A stretch of 64,000 nucleotides of DNA. It comes from Geobacter sp. GTDB taxonomy: Bacteria; Desulfobacterota; Desulfuromonadia; Geobacterales; Geobacteraceae. Shown in pieces: positions 1 through 9,254 of the stretch (its first letter is position 1; every line of letters starts with the position of its first letter). The stretch is taken from assembly GCA_003574885.1 (NCBI GenBank), contig PJFC01000008.1:1-64000 (forward strand), in the 5' to 3' direction. The position numbers were made by a program, and so were the translations under genes. Below the pieces are notes generated by a model. The model made no database searches. It saw nothing but the letters and a program-made list of their open reading frames with translations, and was not told where the DNA came from.

Positions 1-1484
1 ACCGGAGCAACCGTATCGAGCGTAACGCTCGTGGTCACTACCGCCTTGCTGCTGCCGGGAGTCTGCGCGCTCACGGTCAGGGTGTTGCTCCCCTCCACGA
101 GGGTTGCCTCATAACTCCAGCTGGTATCGGTTATGACCGCGCTCCCCGTTACGGTGCCGCTTACACTGCTTTGATCAACAACGACCGTCGCGCCAGCATC
201 GACCGTACCGGTCAGGGTCAGGGAGGGGATACGTGTCAGTGTCGGCAGCCCGCTGTTGATGGTGAGCGACGGTGCGGGAAGAGTGTAGATGACCGTTGCG
301 GTCTGGCTGGCCGTGTTGCCTGCGCCGTCGACAGCACTCGCAGTGATGACGTTGGTGCCGGGGACAAGGCCGGTGACGCTGCACGTCCAGGTGGTCGCGG
401 AGGTGTAGGCGACAGGGGATGCCACTGCAGTTGTGCCTGTCGTTACCGTCACATCACTGCCGGACTCTACGGTGCCGGTTATGGTTATATCAGGCACCGC
501 CACGTTCGCGGCTACTGGATCGATAACCAAGGTCGGCGGCGTGGTCTTGGTCGGGTTGGTACCGCCGTCGATGCCGAACATGGTCAGATAGCCGTACCCG
601 TTGGTAACGATAAGCCTTTTGTTGGACGGGTCGAAGGCGACATCCCCAGGGACGACAAGCTGGCCATTGGCGGTACCGAAGTCACTGATAAAGGCAAGGA
701 ACGTTCCTGCGACCGGGTCAATGGCCTGGATCGTGCTCTGAAATGTATCGACAACATACATACGGGTCGGGTTGCCCATGGCATCATACTCGAAGGTCAC
801 CCCTTGTGGTGAGGTGAACTGGAGGGGCTTGGAACCGAGCCTGCCGATGGTTTTCACGTAGGCGTAGCTCGAAGCATCGAAAAACTGCACCCGACCGTTG
901 ATGGTATCAGCCACGACGATCTGATTGTACTTTTTCTCGTAGGTTATGGCGGTCGGCATGGTGAACTGCCCCGCCGCGGTACCGGTGGAACCGATTGCCG
1001 TTACATACTGCCCCGCTGACGTGAACACCTTGATATTATCATCGAGACTGTCAGCAACGAATATGTACCCGTTAGCGTCAATAGCGATGCCGTTCGCCTT
1101 CTTGAACTGCCCGGCACCGGAACCGAGCCGGCTCGACTCTGCGCCATTCCGGTCCAGAACAGCCACATAGCTCCCTTGGCTCACCAGGAGGCCACCCTGA
1201 TCATTCACTGCCACTCCGAGGGGAGCAAGCGGGGTCGGAATGGTCTTCAGCAGCCGGCCGTAGGTACTGAATTTTGACACGCCACCTGCACGGGAATCGG
1301 TCACGTAGTAGTTTCCCTGCTGGTCCAGCACTACCCTGACCGGTGAGCTGACGTTCCTGGTGACAGGACTTAACACGGTTATCACGGGCACCGTGGAGGC
1401 AAATGTCACGCTTGTCAGCGATATAACAAGAACAACTGGCATAATGACAGTGGTTACGAGTGTTGCACACAATCTGGTTAGCAT
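1..1484 (-). CDS. NHL-repeat / Ig-like domain secreted protein (partial)
   Basis: The reading frame is open from a start at 1484 to the window edge, so the C-terminus is missing. The ATG is preceded by a GGAGG about six bases upstream. The N-terminus is a hydrophobic signal peptide ending near a TFAS/T stretch. Residues about 40 to 300 carry NHL-type beta-propeller repeats, with recurring G-Y-I-F-V-A-D-S and N-G-R-V-Q-F-F-D style strands. From about residue 310 there are two or more bacterial Ig-like repeats (T-I-T-G-T-V-E, L-T-L-T-G-T-V-D). Family knowledge suggests an exported or surface protein mediating protein or ligand contacts; no enzymatic motif is seen. It lies alone, divergent from nothing visible, with an AT-rich upstream region. 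Confidence 0.8.
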   Translation of the reverse strand, partial: MLTRLCATLVTTVIMPVVLVISLTSVTFASTVPVITVLSPVTRNVSSPVRVVLDQQGNYYVTDSRAGGVSKFSTYGRLLKTIPTPLAPLGVAVNDQGGLLVSQGSYVAVLDRNGAESSRLGSGAGQFKKANGIAIDANGYIFVADSLDDNIKVFTSAGQYVTAIGSTGTAAGQFTMPTAITYEKKYNQIVVADTINGRVQFFDASSYAYVKTIGRLGSKPLQFTSPQGVTFEYDAMGNPTRMYVVDTFQSTIQAIDPVAGTFLAFISDFGTANGQLVVPGDVAFDPSNKRLIVTNGYGYLTMFGIDGGTNPTKTTPPTLVIDPVAANVAVPDITITGTVESGSDVTVTTGTTAVASPVAYTSATTWTCSVTGLVPGTNVITASAVDGAGNTASQTATVIYTLPAPSLTINSGLPTLTRIPSLTLTGTVDAGATVVVDQSSVSGTVTGSAVITDTSWSYEATLVEGSNTLTVSAQTPGSSKAVVTTSVTLDTVAP

Positions 1485-1798
1485 GCAAATGCCTCCGGAT
1501 ATTAATAAATACACACAGTTAGCCAATGGCCTAATATCAATTAAAAATCAAGCGTTTCTTTAAATGCAAGCGTGGTGCCATAAAAGGCATAATTGCGACC
1601 ACTCATTGCAAACGCCACAACCATCCGTAATTGTTTGGCTATTTATTCATTCTCCAGAGATCACCTCGCGCATTGTATTTCATGGAAATACATACAGGTA
1701 AGTCTTATAACCGAATGGTTAGTGAAGGAAATCTTAACTCCTTCTTATATGCTAAGCATCAGCGACCGCCACAGAAACTTCCCTGTCAAGCAGCGCGC
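1485..1798. other. Intergenic region, no gene seen
   Basis: AT-rich spacer between the start of the NHL-repeat gene and the terminator of the cytochrome gene. It must hold the promoter of the NHL-repeat gene on the minus strand. The open frames here lack ribosome binding sites and coding character; I see no further feature. Confidence 0.5.
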
Positions 1799-1850
1799 AA
1801 AAAAAGGGGATCAACCTGCACTCACCTACACGGTGCAGATCGATCCCCTT
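1799..1850 (-). terminator. Rho-independent terminator of the cytochrome gene
   Basis: Paired arms AAGGGGATC (1804-1812) and GATCCCCTT (1842-1850), with inner arms CTGCAC (1816-1821) and GTGCAG (1833-1838). Read on the minus strand the hairpin is followed by a run of seven T. It lies about 30 bases after the stop of the tetraheme cytochrome gene. Confidence 0.85.
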
Positions 1851-1882
1851 ATCGCTCTCTTATTGAGAAAATGCTTCAGCTT

Positions 1883-2755
1883 TTATTTGTTATGACAGGA
1901 CAAACAGAGTGCACTACCCGTATTCGCCATAACGAGGAACGGCCTCAAATCGGTGCTGCCGACGCCCGTGAGGGTCCCCATCCGGTCCATGCCGTAGGGG
2001 ATGTGCGGGTCGTGACAACTGGAGCATTCCAGCCTGTTAGTGGGGCCAAAGAAACGAATTTTATTGCTGCTCTTGGCAACGACGGTATTTATATCGTTGA
2101 GCTGGGTCGGCTTACTCCCCTGGGCAGAGTTATACGAAAAAGAGATGGGATGGTCATCCATCAGATTTCCGCCGTAAACCGAATCGTTTATATCGGAACC
2201 GTCATTCAGTTTTCCGATATTGGCGGCGTAGTTGGCGAAGCCGAATGCTCCCATGGCAAGACCGACGCCGGAGCCAAGCCCTTCGAGAGAGTTAGCTGGG
2301 GTATCGCCGGCGTTGAGCGTCCCGCCTATATCGACAATATACTCGAGCCCATTCGTCCCCGTGGCAGTTTCAGTAGTGCTGTTCTTTGCATGGTGTAACA
2401 CGTTGATGGCGGTCCGACCGTCATGACAGCTGAGACAGAGGAGTGATTCGGGCCCTGGCGCGGCAACCGCCTTGGCGGCGGGAGAAAGACTCGAAGAGGA
2501 TGTGTACATATTGAATGACTGGCCCGGCATCACTTTATTCCAGAGGGGGACCGCCGGCCGGCCGTTATGGGGGGTGTGGCAGAAGATACATATCTGGGTT
2601 TCCGTATTGCTGGCAATATAGCGATTAAGCCCGCCCGGATTGGTGTTCGACATGTTGTGCACCGTATAGGCGACATTCCCCGCTCCGGCAAATGCTGCCG
2701 AGGCCATCACCAACGATACGCCAACTGCGACCATCATCACGACCAATTTTTTCAT
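1883..2755 (-). CDS. Secreted tetraheme c-type cytochrome
   Basis: About 290 residues with an N-terminal Sec signal peptide (MKKLVVMM..., cleavage near AFA-GAG) and four CxxCH heme c motifs: CIFCH (about 56-60), CLSCH (107-111), CSSCH (244-248) and CLSCH (284-288). His residues next to the motifs (HTPH, HDPH) may be axial ligands. The protein should be periplasmic or outer-surface and take part in electron transfer, as is common in Geobacter-like bacteria. I prefer the ATG at 2755 over an in-frame GTG three codons upstream, because GAGG is about ten bases before the ATG. It stands alone, with its own terminator. The specific partner cannot be told from sequence. Confidence 0.85.
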   Translation of the reverse strand: MKKLVVMMVAVGVSLVMASAAFAGAGNVAYTVHNMSNTNPGGLNRYIASNTETQICIFCHTPHNGRPAVPLWNKVMPGQSFNMYTSSSSLSPAAKAVAAPGPESLLCLSCHDGRTAINVLHHAKNSTTETATGTNGLEYIVDIGGTLNAGDTPANSLEGLGSGVGLAMGAFGFANYAANIGKLNDGSDINDSVYGGNLMDDHPISFSYNSAQGSKPTQLNDINTVVAKSSNKIRFFGPTNRLECSSCHDPHIPYGMDRMGTLTGVGSTDLRPFLVMANTGSALCLSCHNK

Positions 2756-3128
2756 GTAAGCCACACCTCGCTCCAGGTTTTCAACAGCTTTGCAACGGGG
2801 AAGCCGGAACTACCGCCGGTTCAAAATCAGGCCCAAAGAGCCGTCAGCGGCATACCGTCTGACCATCCAACGTGAATTAACCTACACACTTCAGCTAAAT
2901 CGCCATCAACGGGTTAAGCCTGACTAACGCACTCAACAATACATTTCCCTATTCAAACCGACGTCATACATAGGGCAGTCACAAAATCTGTACACCCGTC
3001 TAAAAAGCTTTGGGTAGAAAATATGCAACAACAGTGCCCATAACTTCCAGCCTATTAACTCATCACTTACGCAAGACCAAATTTATTTCCAAGAAATATA
3101 AAGTATTCTTCACCCAAGGCTGATTCCA
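2756..3128. other. Long leader/intergenic region upstream of the cytochrome gene
   Basis: A 373-base region without a gene, upstream of the cytochrome gene and downstream of the response regulator gene. I looked for the c-di-GMP/cGAMP (GEMM) riboswitch signatures often found before Geobacter cytochrome genes and did not find the conserved blocks. Several short GC-rich inverted stretches exist between 2790 and 2870 but no convincing structure. Confidence 0.4.
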
Positions 3129-4499
3129 CTACTTGAGATAGCCGAATTTTTTCATCCGGTACCTGAAGGCGTCGATACCCAGGCTCAGCTTTTTAGCCGC
3201 CTTGGACTGATTCCAGTCGGTTATCTCCAGCGCCTGACGAATCAGTTCCTTCTCCACCTCTTCTATATCCACACCCTCGGGAGGCAGCTTGAAGGTCGAA
3301 ACGGGGGCCGCAGTGGAAGAGGCCCTGGCCACGATCTCCAGAGGGAGATGTTCCAACAGCAGCGTGTCTTCACTCCCCAGGATCAATGCCCGTTCGATAA
3401 CGTTCTTCAGTTCGCGGATATTGCCGGGCCAGTGGTATTCAACAAGAAGCTTCTCTGCCATGGCGGATATCCCCTTGACATGCTTGTTGAATTCCTTGCA
3501 GTAGTGCTCGATGAAATATTTTGCAAGGATGAGGATGTCATCCTTGCGCTCCCGCAAAGGGGGGAGGTAGATGGGGATGACCTGGAGCCGGTAATAGAGA
3601 TCGTTCCGGAAGGATTTATCGTCGATTGCCTTAAGCAGGTCCTTGTTGGTTGCGGAGACGATTCTTACATCCACGCTCATGACCTTGGAGCCGCCGATAC
3701 GCCGGAAGGTCCGGTCTTCCAGGAAGCGGAGCAGCTTGGCCTGCATCCCCATCTCCATGTCGCCAATCTCGTCAAGAAAGACGGTGCCGCCATCGGCCAG
3801 TTCGAAAAGACCCTTCTTGGTCGCCTTGGCATCGGTAAACGCACCTTTCTCGTGGCCGAACAGCTCGCTTTCCAGCAGGGTGGCAGGGACGGCAGCGCAG
3901 TTGATGGCAACGAACGGTTTCTCCGCGCGGCTCGATTCGTAATGTATCCACTTGGCCACCAGTTCCTTGCCGGTGCCCGATTCCCCCTGGATCAGGACGG
4001 TGGTGGCATCGCTCTTCGCCACCTTGTCCATCATCTCCAGGACATTCTTCATATGCTTGCTGTTTCCGATGATCTTGGGGGGGCCGATCTTCTTCTGCTC
4101 GCTCCGCAGACGGGCAACCTCGCGTCGCAGATCCGACGTCTCAAGCGCCTTCTTGATGACAATCGCCATCTCGTCGAGATTGAACGGTTTGTTGATATAG
4201 TCGTAGGCGCCGAGCCGCATGGCGTTGACCGCCGTTTCCAGCCCACCGTGGGCGGTGACCATGATGACGATGATTTCCTCGTCTATCTCCTTGATCCGCT
4301 CCAGAACCTCAAGCCCGTTGATCCCCGGCAATTGGATATCGAGCAGCACCAGATCCGGCTGATCCTCACGCACCATTCGCAAAGAGTCTTCGCCGCTACC
4401 CGCGGAAGTAACCTCGTAGCCCTGTTTTTTCAGGTTCTGCTCGAGCGACCAGCGGATAAGATGCTCGTCGTCAACGACCAGGATTTTCGTCTTTTTCAC
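3129..4499 (-). CDS. NtrC-family sigma-54-dependent response regulator
   Basis: 456 residues in three domains. Receiver domain at 1-120 with the acidic pair near residue 10, the phosphoacceptor D54 (LLDIQLPG) and K104 (NKPF). AAA+ sigma-54 activation domain at about 145-380 with Walker A GESGTGKE (172-179), sigma-54 contact loop GAFTDA (219-224, a common variant of GAFTGA), Walker B VFLDEIGD and an arginine-finger region. C-terminal Fis-type helix-turn-helix at about 410-456 (NQSKAAKKLSLGIDAFRYRMKK). It activates transcription from -24/-12 promoters when phosphorylated. The gene begins 35 bases after the histidine kinase stop codon, so the two form a cognate pair. Confidence 0.95.
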   Translation of the reverse strand: MKKTKILVVDDEHLIRWSLEQNLKKQGYEVTSAGSGEDSLRMVREDQPDLVLLDIQLPGINGLEVLERIKEIDEEIIVIMVTAHGGLETAVNAMRLGAYDYINKPFNLDEMAIVIKKALETSDLRREVARLRSEQKKIGPPKIIGNSKHMKNVLEMMDKVAKSDATTVLIQGESGTGKELVAKWIHYESSRAEKPFVAINCAAVPATLLESELFGHEKGAFTDAKATKKGLFELADGGTVFLDEIGDMEMGMQAKLLRFLEDRTFRRIGGSKVMSVDVRIVSATNKDLLKAIDDKSFRNDLYYRLQVIPIYLPPLRERKDDILILAKYFIEHYCKEFNKHVKGISAMAEKLLVEYHWPGNIRELKNVIERALILGSEDTLLLEHLPLEIVARASSTAAPVSTFKLPPEGVDIEEVEKELIRQALEITDWNQSKAAKKLSLGIDAFRYRMKKFGYLK

Positions 4500-4534
4500 G
4501 GATGCTCCTTTTGTACCGTAATGGAAATGGACGG

Positions 4535-6022
4535 TCAGGCAGGCTCAGAAGCGTCGGGGAGCCGGTCGGCAGGGAGGGAAACGGTAAAAACCGTTCCGCT
4601 GCCGTCCTCGCTGGTGACATCAATGGTTCCCTGATGCTGGGTGACAAGCTTGTGGCAGATGGCCAGGCCAAGCCCCGTCCCCTGGGCCTTGGTGGTGAAA
4701 AACGGTGTAAATATCTTCCCCAGGATCAGAGGGGGGATCCCTTTCCCCGTATCGGCAATGCTGATCCTTACCCACTTCATGCCGTCCCGCTCGACAAGCT
4801 CGCTCGTTATGGTCAGCAACCCGCCGTCCGGCATGGCCTGAACCGCGTTGAGAATGAGATTCAGGAGCACCTGCTGGATCTGTTTGCCGTCAACGAAAAC
4901 CGGAGGAAGATCGTCCTGCAGTTCGATCCTTTTCTCTATGTTTTTTACGCCCCGATGCTGGGAAGCGAACATGAGGGTTTTTTTCAGCAGGGCGTTGAGA
5001 TCGGCATAGGTCGGCTCCGGGGGTGACGGCTTGCCGAAAAAGAGCAGGTCGTTAACCGTCTTGTCGAGACGCTTTACCTGCTCCAGCACCTCGTTAACAA
5101 TCTCCGTCCGGGGGTCCGTCGCCGTGAAGTCATCCTTTATGATCGTGATGGCAGCTGCAATACCGGTCAAAGGATTCTTTATTTCATGGGCTATCCCGGC
5201 CGCCATCTCCCCCACTGATGCCAGGCGGTCCGCCCGCTCCATCTGCTGGAAGTGCAACTGCTCAAGCTCGCGCTTGGCATTGTCCAACCGCTCCACCATG
5301 GAGTCGAAACCTGCCATGAGCCGGCCTACCTCGTCCTCTCCGACCGGCTGCATCCTGACCGACATGTCTCCCTGCTCTACCCGGGCCATGTTTTCCGTGA
5401 TACGATTGAGCGGCTTCTTGACGAACTTGAGCATCACCAGGGAGATGGTGATCGCAAGGAAGCAGATGATGGCCGCCGTAGAGAGGATGAACAGCCTGGT
5501 CGCCTCCCACATCCGCATCCTTGTCTCCTGAAGCGAATAATTAACATCAAGAATGCCGATTATCCGGATCTTGTCGCCATGACAGATATGGCATGACTCG
5601 TCATTGTATATCGGCTTCTGCATGATGAGCACTTCCCCCTGCCCATCCAGGTTATAGATCCCCTCTTTCTTTCCCTTGAGAAACAACTGGTAATCGGCGG
5701 AATTAAGCACACCACCCACTTCCCCCGGAATAGAGGATTTGAGCACCATCCCATGGGGATGGAATATCCGTACACCGACAAGCCGCCTGTTCTGCCCGAC
5801 CATTTCCAGAATAGCCCGGGTATCCTCCGTGTTGCCGATCCGCATGGAACTGTAGATGCTTCGCTCAATGGTGTTGAGCAGGAGATCGGTACTTTCCCGG
5901 GCGGCATTGATGAGCTGGACCTGTTCCCGTTTAAGATTCAGATAGGTATAGACACTGATACCGAAAGCCAAAAGGCTTATGGTAATGATGATGACCCTGG
6001 TTGTCAGGCTCTTGAAAGCCAA
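4535..6022 (-). CDS. Membrane histidine kinase with heme-binding CxxCH sensor domain
   Basis: 495 residues: TM1 at about 9-28, a periplasmic sensor region at 30-172, TM2 at 174-197, HAMP at 198-250, HisKA with phosphoacceptor H279 (GIAHEIKNP) and a HATPase_c domain with N, G1 and G2 boxes ([31 protein letters not shown]). The periplasmic region contains CHICH (144-148) followed by GD, which fits covalent heme c attachment, as known for the periplasmic heme sensors of Geobacter chemoreceptors. This suggests redox or ligand (O2/NO) sensing. It is followed directly by the NtrC-type regulator. The start at 6022 gives a normal positive-inside N-terminus. Heme attachment itself is inferred. Confidence 0.9.
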   Translation of the reverse strand: MAFKSLTTRVIIITISLLAFGISVYTYLNLKREQVQLINAARESTDLLLNTIERSIYSSMRIGNTEDTRAILEMVGQNRRLVGVRIFHPHGMVLKSSIPGEVGGVLNSADYQLFLKGKKEGIYNLDGQGEVLIMQKPIYNDESCHICHGDKIRIIGILDVNYSLQETRMRMWEATRLFILSTAAIICFLAITISLVMLKFVKKPLNRITENMARVEQGDMSVRMQPVGEDEVGRLMAGFDSMVERLDNAKRELEQLHFQQMERADRLASVGEMAAGIAHEIKNPLTGIAAAITIIKDDFTATDPRTEIVNEVLEQVKRLDKTVNDLLFFGKPSPPEPTYADLNALLKKTLMFASQHRGVKNIEKRIELQDDLPPVFVDGKQIQQVLLNLILNAVQAMPDGGLLTITSELVERDGMKWVRISIADTGKGIPPLILGKIFTPFFTTKAQGTGLGLAICHKLVTQHQGTIDVTSEDGSGTVFTVSLPADRLPDASEPA

Positions 6023-6064
6023 CCCGCCTCCGCTGAATGTCTATTGCTGACGGATGCCAGCACT

Positions 6065-6619
6065 TTAACGGGTCCGCCATCCCGACGTTGTACCTGGCGT
6101 CCCACCAGTTGCAGCACCAGGCATTGCAGCTGGTGCCACACCCTGCACCGTCTGCCGGTAAACAAACTCCCACTCGCTGTACTTGGTTTTTCCTTCGAAA
6201 GCCGTGAAAGGTTCGGAGAACCCCCCCTGCTTGAGAGGCGTTTGATCGCTGGAACTGGCCACCCCGATGATCCCCTTGGCAGGGTCTTTGATAATTTTCC
6301 AGTCCTCGCCGGTAATCGGATCCTGGTAGAGACGGCGCAGGTAGCGGATCTTTTGCAGGGAGTAAGGATTTTGCAGAAGGTCCTTCAGATCGACGATCGG
6401 ATGGGGCGGTGGTCCCCCCCGCTTGAACGACGTATTCCATTGTTCGATGGCGTCCCGGATCTGGCCGCCGCGAAACAGGAGCTCCGCCTCCCTCTCCCGC
6501 TTCATGACCGTCGTCCAGACCTGGCCGGCGGCACCGAGCATGATGCCGATGATCAGTACCATCATCAGCACCACGACGTAGGTGAACCCCCGGTTCGAAC
6601 CGACAGGAGTAGTTGCCAT
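6065..6619 (-). CDS. Type II secretion/type IV pilin-like pseudopilin
   Basis: 184 residues with a prepilin-type leader: a basic, polar N-terminus, then G|FTYVVVLMMV, a hydrophobic alpha-1 helix of about 20 residues. Cleavage would be before F11-F12. The usual Glu at mature position +5 is Val, as in some minor pseudopilins (GspK-like). The rest, rich in R/E/W and with a long extended loop, resembles periplasmic pseudopilin-like proteins annotated as 'type II secretion system protein' in Geobacter. It begins one base after the transketolase C-half stop codon and precedes the histidine kinase, so it is co-transcribed with both. No other secretion genes are in view; its machine is unknown. Confidence 0.75.
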   Translation of the reverse strand: MATTPVGSNRGFTYVVVLMMVLIIGIMLGAAGQVWTTVMKREREAELLFRGGQIRDAIEQWNTSFKRGGPPPHPIVDLKDLLQNPYSLQKIRYLRRLYQDPITGEDWKIIKDPAKGIIGVASSSDQTPLKQGGFSEPFTAFEGKTKYSEWEFVYRQTVQGVAPAAMPGAATGGTPGTTSGWRTR

Positions 6620-6620
6620 G

Positions 6621-7559
6621 CTATTTCCTCGCCAGCATCTCCCGCCCCGCTTCCACGAGGTCCTCGGCTGTGAGACCGAAGTATTTCAAGAGTTCCTCGG
6701 CCTTGCCGGAAGTTCCGAACCGGTCGTTGACCCCCACCCGCTTGAGCGGGACGGGGCACTCTTCCGCCAGAACTTCCGCCACCGCGCTCCCCAGACCGCC
6801 GACAATGGAGTGTTCCTCAGCCGTCACGATAACACCCGTTTCCCGGGCAGCCTTGGCGATAATCTCCCGGTCCAGGGGTTTGATGGTGCCGATGTGCACG
6901 ACCCGGGCGCTGACTCCTTCTTTCTTCAGCTGTTCCGCTGCGGTAACGGCCTGGGCAGTCATGAGTCCGGTGGTTATGAAGGTCAGATCGGTGCCGGCAA
7001 CCAACTCGGTCCCTTTCCCGATTTCAAACCGGTAATCCGCCGGGAATACCGTCGGCACCTTGTTCCGCCCGAGGCGGACATAGACCGGCCCTTTATAGGC
7101 AGCGGCAGCACGGATGGCCGCTTTGGTCTCCACACCGTCTGCCGGTACAATGACGGTCATGTTGGGAACCGCCCGCATGATCGCCACATCCTCGACCGAC
7201 TGGTGGGAACCGCCGTCCTCGCCGACAGTTACGCCGCCATGGGTTGCGACGACCTTGACATTGGCCTTGGGATAGGCAAGCGACTGGCGTACCTGCTCCC
7301 AGGCCCGGCCCACCGCGAAAATGGCAAAGGTGGAAAGGAAGGGGACTTTGCCCACCGCCGCAAGACCAGCTGCAGTGCCGACCATATTGGCCTCGGCGAT
7401 CCCCATATTGAAAAAGCGCTCGGGGAATTTTTTCGCAAATACTCCTGTTTTGGTGGAGCCTGACAGGTCGGCATCAAGCACCACGATCCGGGAATCTTCC
7501 CCTCCCAGTTCAGCCAGGGTCTCGCCGTACGCATCACGTGTCGCGATCATGCTACTCAT
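6621..7559 (-). CDS. Transketolase, C-terminal subunit
   Basis: 312 residues covering the pyrimidine-binding (Pyr) domain and the C-terminal transketolase domain. Seen: the Glu-containing MGIAEANMVGTAAGLA segment that activates the thiamine ring, and GGSHQSVEDVAIMRAVPNM typical of the family. Together with the N-half encoded just upstream it forms a two-subunit transketolase that moves two-carbon units between sugar phosphates in the non-oxidative pentose phosphate pathway. Split transketolases are common in archaea and many anaerobes. The two halves are separated by a 245-base spacer that holds a MITE-like repeat. A DXS-type function is less likely because of the subunit lengths. Confidence 0.93.
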   Translation of the reverse strand: MSSMIATRDAYGETLAELGGEDSRIVVLDADLSGSTKTGVFAKKFPERFFNMGIAEANMVGTAAGLAAVGKVPFLSTFAIFAVGRAWEQVRQSLAYPKANVKVVATHGGVTVGEDGGSHQSVEDVAIMRAVPNMTVIVPADGVETKAAIRAAAAYKGPVYVRLGRNKVPTVFPADYRFEIGKGTELVAGTDLTFITTGLMTAQAVTAAEQLKKEGVSARVVHIGTIKPLDREIIAKAARETGVIVTAEEHSIVGGLGSAVAEVLAEECPVPLKRVGVNDRFGTSGKAEELLKYFGLTAEDLVEAGREMLARK

Positions 7560-7595
7560 ATCTGAAATCCTTTCAAAATAGTCTTGGAATCAATC

Positions 7596-7799
7596 GGGAA
7601 TGCGATTTTTTCGTCAGGGCTAGGCGCCCGAGGAATCGCGCGGAGGCGTAGCACCCAAACATCGGGCATAAACAGCGCTACGCGCACAATTTTGCTTGCA
7701 AAATTGGACCGCGAAGGCGCCCCGAAGGGGGCGGCCATTAGGCCGAGTCACAAGCGATACCGGAGGGGAACAACGTCCTGGCGGAAAAGGCGCGTTCCC
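7596..7799 (-). repeat. MITE-like dispersed repeat, long form, copy A
   Basis: 204 bases lying between the two transketolase genes. The ends match each other as imperfect inverted repeats: GGGAATGCGATTTTTTCG at the left, and on the other strand GGGAACGCGCCTTTTCCG at the right. Read on the minus strand, the interior (TGACTCGGCC, GGCGCCTTCGCGGTCCAATTT, TAGCGCTGTTTATGCCC, CTACGCCTCCGCG) matches copy B at 15837-16033. It contains no ORF of its own and ends a few bases before the stop of the N-half gene. Confidence 0.8.
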
Positions 7800-7804
7800 G
7801 TTAC

Positions 7805-8635
7805 CTACAGGTTGCATTGTTCGCCCAGACATTCCAGCGCCCGGGGCAACTCCTCGTCGCTCGGAGGAACACCGTGGTACGATGCCTTGTTTTCGAAGAA
7901 GGAAACCCCTTTACCCTTGACGGTGCGAGCCACGATGACCGTCGGCGCGCCCTTGAGGGTTTCAGCCTTATCGAGGGCGGCAAGGATGGCGCCCATGTCG
8001 TGGCCGTCGATTTCCAGGGTCTGCCAGCCGAAGGCGCGGAACTTGTCCGCAATGGGGCCGACATTCATCACCTTCGCCACCTCGCCGTCGATCTGCAGGC
8101 CGTTGGCATCCACCATGGCGCAGAGGTTGTCCGTTTTATAGTGTGCGGCGGCCATAGCCGCTTCCCATACCTGCCCCTCCTGCAGTTCGCCGTCGCCGAG
8201 CAGGGCGTAGACCCGGTTGTCCCGCTGGTCGAGGCGCAGCCCCAGGGCCATGCCGACCGCCATGGACAGCCCCTGTCCCAGGGAACCGGTGCAGACTTCG
8301 ACGCCGGGAGTCACCTTGCTGTCGGGATGCCCCTGCAGATGGCTGCCGAGGCGACGCAGCGTCATCAGGTCTTCTTTCGGGAAATATCCCGCCTCCGCAA
8401 GAGCCACATACTGGGCCGGGGCCGCATGCCCCTTGCACAGCACGAACCGGTCACGCCCTTCCCAGGACGGGTCAGACGGATTGTGTCTCATTTTATGGAA
8501 ATAGAGGGCAGTCACCATGTCGATGGCCGACAGGGAACCGCCGGTGTGACCCGACTGGGACTTATGGAGGGTCTTGACGATGGCAACACGGAGTTGCCGG
8601 GCTTTTTCTTCCAGATGGGTAACCTGTTCGTTCAC
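7805..8635 (-). CDS. Transketolase, N-terminal subunit
   Basis: 276 residues, the thiamine-diphosphate-binding (PP) half. Seen: SGHTGGSLSAIDMVTALYF near residue 30 (conserved His), KGHAAPAQYVALAE (the second active-site His), and the ThDP motif GDGELQEGQVWEAAMAAAHYKTDN (GDG...N type) around 145-170. With the adjacent C-half it forms an active transketolase. It is the first of the two halves in a minus-strand operon with a hypothetical gene (8677-9114) upstream. The ATG start at 8635 is supported by a GGA-rich region (GGAAAGGACTC) upstream. Confidence 0.93.
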   Translation of the reverse strand: MNEQVTHLEEKARQLRVAIVKTLHKSQSGHTGGSLSAIDMVTALYFHKMRHNPSDPSWEGRDRFVLCKGHAAPAQYVALAEAGYFPKEDLMTLRRLGSHLQGHPDSKVTPGVEVCTGSLGQGLSMAVGMALGLRLDQRDNRVYALLGDGELQEGQVWEAAMAAAHYKTDNLCAMVDANGLQIDGEVAKVMNVGPIADKFRAFGWQTLEIDGHDMGAILAALDKAETLKGAPTVIVARTVKGKGVSFFENKASYHGVPPSDEELPRALECLGEQCNL

Positions 8636-8676
8636 CAGTATGAGTCCTTTCCAGCAGCGGGGTTATGGTTTTCCAC

Positions 8677-9114
8677 CTATTTGTCGTCACCGGCAACCAG
8701 GTAGTCGAGAATGATTTCATCAAGGCTCTGCTTGGGGCGTGCAGCCTCGGGCGTGGCTTTCTGGGTGGAGGGAGGAGGGGGCGCCGCCGGTTTTGACTGA
8801 GAAGGGGCCGGCGGGGGAGCAGAAGTCGTCGAAGGGGGAGGAACGGGGGACTTGCTAAAGGCGCGGTCGTCGAATTCACCCGACTTGAGGCGGCGCATCA
8901 TATCCTTGTGCTGCTCTTTCATCAGTTCTTCGACGACATGATCGAGGTTTTCAACCTTGAGGATGTCGGCGTAGGTTGTCTTTTTAGAGGAAATTATTGT
9001 CCCCCCACGGTAGAGGAGGGTAATAATATGGGGATTGTTGACACCACTGTCTTCGGTCTGGATGTGGAAGACATCCCCTTTGTACATCACGTTGTGATTG
9101 AATCCTACAACCAT
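8677..9114 (-). CDS. Conserved hypothetical protein, Pro-rich C-terminus
   Basis: About 145 residues from the ATG at 9114 (AGGAAG five bases before it); a longer frame to 9180 has no ribosome binding site. Residues 1-70 form a compact domain beginning MVVGFNHNVMYKGDVFHIQTEDSG, a pattern seen in conserved deltaproteobacterial proteins of unknown function. Residues 85-125 are Pro/Ser/Ala-rich and probably disordered, followed by a short amphipathic tail (LDEIILDYLVAGD). It is cytoplasmic, without signal peptide. It leads the transketolase-pseudopilin-kinase run. Function unknown. Confidence 0.7.
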   Translation of the reverse strand: MVVGFNHNVMYKGDVFHIQTEDSGVNNPHIITLLYRGGTIISSKKTTYADILKVENLDHVVEELMKEQHKDMMRRLKSGEFDDRAFSKSPVPPPSTTSAPPPAPSQSKPAAPPPPSTQKATPEAARPKQSLDEIILDYLVAGDDK

Positions 9115-9254
9115 GGCCGCTTCCTGTCCGTCAAATGACGTAATTAGTTGCAAACTACCACATAAATCAAATAGTTGCAATAACTAAAATATCCAGTTCC
9201 CGGTGGGCACAAGGGTAAAAGATTTCAGGTACCTTGGGTGTTATACCCATCCAA

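Noticed and set aside
2756-2900. GEMM (c-di-GMP or cGAMP) riboswitch before the cytochrome gene
   Set aside because: Expected conserved blocks of the GEMM core are absent; only a stray GCAAAGC-like string is found.
3348-4634. 428-codon plus-strand frame opposite the sigma-54 regulator
   Set aside because: Antisense shadow of a clearly conserved gene; no ribosome binding site or domain.
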